A stretch of 64,000 nt of DNA. It comes from Buttiauxella gaviniae. Its GTDB lineage: Bacteria; Pseudomonadota; Gammaproteobacteria; Enterobacterales; Enterobacteriaceae. A program made the position numbers and the translations under genes. This document shows positions 62,166 through 64,000 of this stretch, piece after piece (position 1 is the first letter of the stretch; each line of letters starts with the position of its first letter). The notes under the pieces were generated by a model, which had not been told where the DNA came from, did no database searches, and was given only the letters and a program-made list of their open reading frames with translations. Where the stretch lies: NCBI RefSeq assembly GCF_040786275.1, contig NZ_JBFMVT010000002.1, positions 1,302,001 to 1,366,000 on the forward strand, read 5' to 3'.

Positions 62166-62684
62166 ATGAGCAAGAAGATTGCAGTCTTGATCACTGACGA
62201 ATTTGAGGATTCGGAATTTACCTCGCCTGCGGCCGAGTTTCGTAAAGCGGGTCATGAAGTGGTGACGATTGAAAAGCAGGCGGGAAAAACAGTTACCGGT
62301 AAAAAAGGTGAAGCGAAAGTCACTATCGATAAGGCGATTGATGAAGTCAGACCTGCCGATTTCGATGCACTTTTGCTACCTGGCGGCCATTCACCTGATA
62401 GCCTGCGCGGTGACGAACGCTTCGTGACGTTTACGCGCGATTTCGTGAACTCCGGCAAACCCGTGTTTGCTATTTGCCACGGCCCGCAGCTACTCATCAG
62501 CGCCGATGTGGTTCGTGGGCGTAAACTTACCGCAGTGAAACCTATCGTGATTGACGTTAAAAATGCCGGGGCCGACTTCTATGATAAAGAAGTGGTGGTG
62601 GATAAAGATCAGTTAGTCACCAGCCGGACACCGGACGATCTTCCCGCATTTAATCGCGAAGCGCTGCGTCTGTTAGGCCGTTAA
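62166..62684 (+). CDS. yhbO: PfpI/DJ-1 family protein deglycase YhbO
   Basis: YhbO protects cells against oxidative, heat and carbonyl stress; a deglycase/glyoxalase activity on methylglyoxal adducts has been reported for E. coli YhbO. The 172-residue protein has the nucleophile cysteine in [15 protein letters not shown] (about Cys104) with the following His, and an upstream acidic residue in [21 protein letters not shown] precedes the ATG. The stop overlaps the end of convergent yhbP. Confidence 0.94.
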   Translation: MSKKIAVLITDEFEDSEFTSPAAEFRKAGHEVVTIEKQAGKTVTGKKGEAKVTIDKAIDEVRPADFDALLLPGGHSPDSLRGDERFVTFTRDFVNSGKPVFAICHGPQLLISADVVRGRKLTAVKPIVIDVKNAGADFYDKEVVVDKDQLVTSRTPDDLPAFNREALRLLGR

Positions 62685-63109
62685 TTTTCCCGCAGCCAGT
62701 GCAGTTTTTTGCCAAAGCCGAGAGTGTTGTCTGTCATTTTCAGCTCGTCGAGCCGGATTTCCCATACGGGGGCAGACATCACTCGCGCCACAGGAAAGCG
62801 TTTGCAGTAACGGGGGCGAATGCTTGCCGCTTCTTCCTCTTCAACCAGTGTGATTTCCCCGCGAAACTGTACGCCACGGATTAACGCCACGGTTTTAGGC
62901 TGGCCGTTGACCGTTCCCGCGACTTGAGATTGCTTCCCGATGATTCCGCTGTGGCGAGTGTGAGTTTCGCTTAACAAATAAAAAGCTATGCGTTGTTCAT
63001 CAAAAAGATAGAACGCATTTGCACACCATAAATCGCCATTATTGCCCGCGCAGTAAGTCAGTACATGCTGTTTGTTCAGCCAACGACTGATGGCATTGAG
63101 AGTTTCCAT
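62681..63109 (-). CDS. yhbP: YhbP family protein (UPF0306, FMN-binding split-barrel type)
   Basis: The 142-residue protein resembles the pyridoxamine-phosphate-oxidase-like split barrel: [21 protein letters not shown] and [24 protein letters not shown] are the conserved stretches. No activity is established. I start at ATG 63109 ([10 protein letters not shown]), five bases after AGGA; an ATG two codons earlier overlaps that site. It overlaps yhbO by four bases at the 3' ends. Confidence 0.88.
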   Translation of the reverse strand: METLNAISRWLNKQHVLTYCAGNNGDLWCANAFYLFDEQRIAFYLLSETHTRHSGIIGKQSQVAGTVNGQPKTVALIRGVQFRGEITLVEEEEAASIRPRYCKRFPVARVMSAPVWEIRLDELKMTDNTLGFGKKLHWLREN

Positions 63110-63162
63110 GTGCATCCTGAAGAGTGGTATTCTGCGGAAAACGTTAATTATGCGCCCGACCT

Positions 63163-63447
63163 ATGTCTGCCTGGTATCTCTATTTAGTCCGCACTCTCGA
63201 TAACCGTTTATATACCGGCATTACCACCGATGTGGCACGCCGCTTTGGTCAACACCAGTCTGGAAAAGGGGCGAAAGCCCTACGCGGAAAAGGTGAACTG
63301 AAGTTAGCCTTCAGCCATCTGGTGGGCGATCGCTCATCAGCCCTGCGCCTGGAATATCGTATAAAACGGCTGACTAAATTGCAGAAAGAGAGCCTTGTCG
63401 CGGGGCAACTATCTTTTGAAGATCTGATGGCAGATCTTCAAACATAA
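63163..63447 (+). CDS. yhbQ: GIY-YIG domain protein YhbQ
   Basis: The 94-residue protein is a stand-alone GIY-YIG nuclease domain: [19 protein letters not shown] supplies the (Y/V)-x-n-YTG core, and [19 protein letters not shown] contains the conserved Arg and His. Related small proteins have been linked to DNA repair, but no role is settled for YhbQ. Somewhat shorter than E. coli YhbQ (100). An ERIC element starts at its stop. Confidence 0.9.
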   Translation: MSAWYLYLVRTLDNRLYTGITTDVARRFGQHQSGKGAKALRGKGELKLAFSHLVGDRSSALRLEYRIKRLTKLQKESLVAGQLSFEDLMADLQT

Positions 63448-63449
63448 AT

Positions 63450-63561
63450 TATCCCCAATAGATTTCGTGTTGCAGGTAGGCGGCAAGGGAGTTCATCCCC
63501 AAGAGCTTACTGGGGTGAAGGAGTGCAGCCAACACCCCTGCAGCGCGAAAGATGATGGGGA
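63450..63561. repeat. ERIC element (centrally deleted)
   Basis: Same outer arms as the 44224 copy (ATCCCCA...TGGGGAT, TTGCAGGTAGGCGGCAAG, GTGCAGCCAACACCCCTGCAG), but the central TAGTAAGTGA part of the core is missing. It lies between convergent yhbQ and yhbS. Confidence 0.85.
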
Positions 63562-64000
63562 TTAAAATTCCCGATTAAAGTGCTCGTGATATTCCACCAG
63601 CCCTGAAACACCGTTAAGCGCGTCATCAGCGAGCGGATGAATAAGGAAGTGAGCTTCTGTATCAGGCCACGCGCAACGTAGACCCAACTGGGCAGCAGGA
63701 ACAAAACCAAAGCGTTGATACATCGCCGGTTCGCCTAACGTAACGACTGCCGCGTAGCCAAATTCATTGAGCGAATCGAGCCCTTCATAGACCAGTTTTT
63801 TCGCCAGCCCCTGACCACGGTAGGCTTCGTCAACGGCAAGTGGCGCAAGCCCCACCCACTGAAGCTCTTCGCCTTCTACCGCTACCGGGCTAAATGCCAC
63901 ATAACCCACGACCTGGCCTTCATCGTCAGTGGCAACAACACCCAGCGTTAACAGGCCGTCTTCTCGTAATTCCTTCACCAGATCGGCTTCGCCGTTACCG
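63562..64000 (-). CDS. yhbS: GNAT acetyltransferase YhbS (5' end missing)
   Basis: The frame remains open to the right edge (GNGEADLVKELREDG...), so about the first 20-25 residues are outside the window. The acetyl-CoA loop is VDEAYRGQGLAKKLVYEGLD, followed by EFGYAAVVTLGEPAMYQRFGF, and the C-terminus VSGLVEYHEHFNREF matches E. coli YhbS. Its substrate is not certain. Confidence 0.9.
   Translation of the reverse strand, partial: GNGEADLVKELREDGLLTLGVVATDDEGQVVGYVAFSPVAVEGEELQWVGLAPLAVDEAYRGQGLAKKLVYEGLDSLNEFGYAAVVTLGEPAMYQRFGFVPAAQLGLRCAWPDTEAHFLIHPLADDALNGVSGLVEYHEHFNREF

Overview
The window is a chromosomal segment of a gamma-proteobacterium of the order Enterobacterales, close to Escherichia, Salmonella, Kluyvera or Buttiauxella. 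Many proteins are near-identical in length and sequence to E. coli K-12 counterparts as I remember them (PepA, ValS, TreR, PyrB, NrdG, FadH, RlmG), ERIC and REP-type repeats lie between genes, and long stretches keep the E. coli 96-minute gene order. Genus and species cannot be fixed from sequence reading alone. I saw no rRNA, tRNA, CRISPR array, integrase or transposase.

Layout. 1-8.1 kb: 3' end of an ascG-like repressor, curA, aer, proP, patA with a sigma-54-like promoter, and a lone glycosyltransferase-17-type gene. 8.3-16.8 kb: a complete LuxS/AI-2 uptake and processing locus, lsrACDBFG divergent from lsrR-lsrK, flanked on both sides by copies of a palindromic repeat whose end resembles a Tn5/IS50 terminus. 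17-22.7 kb: a RafY-type sugar porin, fadH with FadR and CRP-like sites, rlmG and ygjP. 22.7-24.4 kb: an ATP-dependent DhaK-DhaL dihydroxyacetone kinase. 24.5-36.4 kb: yjgR, lptFG, pepA-holC-valS, yjgM, rraB, argI with a pair of ARG boxes, and tabA. 37-42.5 kb: an arginine deiminase operon arcA-arcC-arcB-arcD followed by a second ArgR-family regulator. 42.6-44.8 kb: pyrL-pyrB-pyrI with its UTP-sensing attenuator, and ridA. 45.0-45.4 kb: a small Hok/Gef-type toxin gene with structured flanks. 45.4-52.8 kb: mgtA with its mgtL leader and PhoP box, then treR-treBC. 53-57 kb: an island with an orphan vgrG, a putative peptidoglycan-cleaving type VI effector and a putative periplasmic immunity protein, inserted between treC and nrdD. 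57.5-60.3 kb: anaerobic ribonucleotide reductase nrdD-nrdG with NrdR and DnaA boxes. 60.3-64 kb: yraQ, yraR, yhbO, yhbP, yhbQ and a truncated yhbS.

How the genes work together. Arginine and carbamoyl phosphate metabolism is concentrated here: argI makes citrulline, arcABCD breaks arginine down for ATP, and pyrBI draws carbamoyl phosphate into pyrimidines; ArgR-type, CRP-like and attenuation signals keep these apart. Several loci concern osmotic or stress responses (proP, treBC, mgtA). The parts most likely to be variable between strains, and most worth study, are the VgrG/effector/immunity island, the Hok-like gene, the lsr locus with its flanking repeats, and the junctions where blocks that are far apart in E. 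coli (about 69, 71 and 96 minutes) meet.
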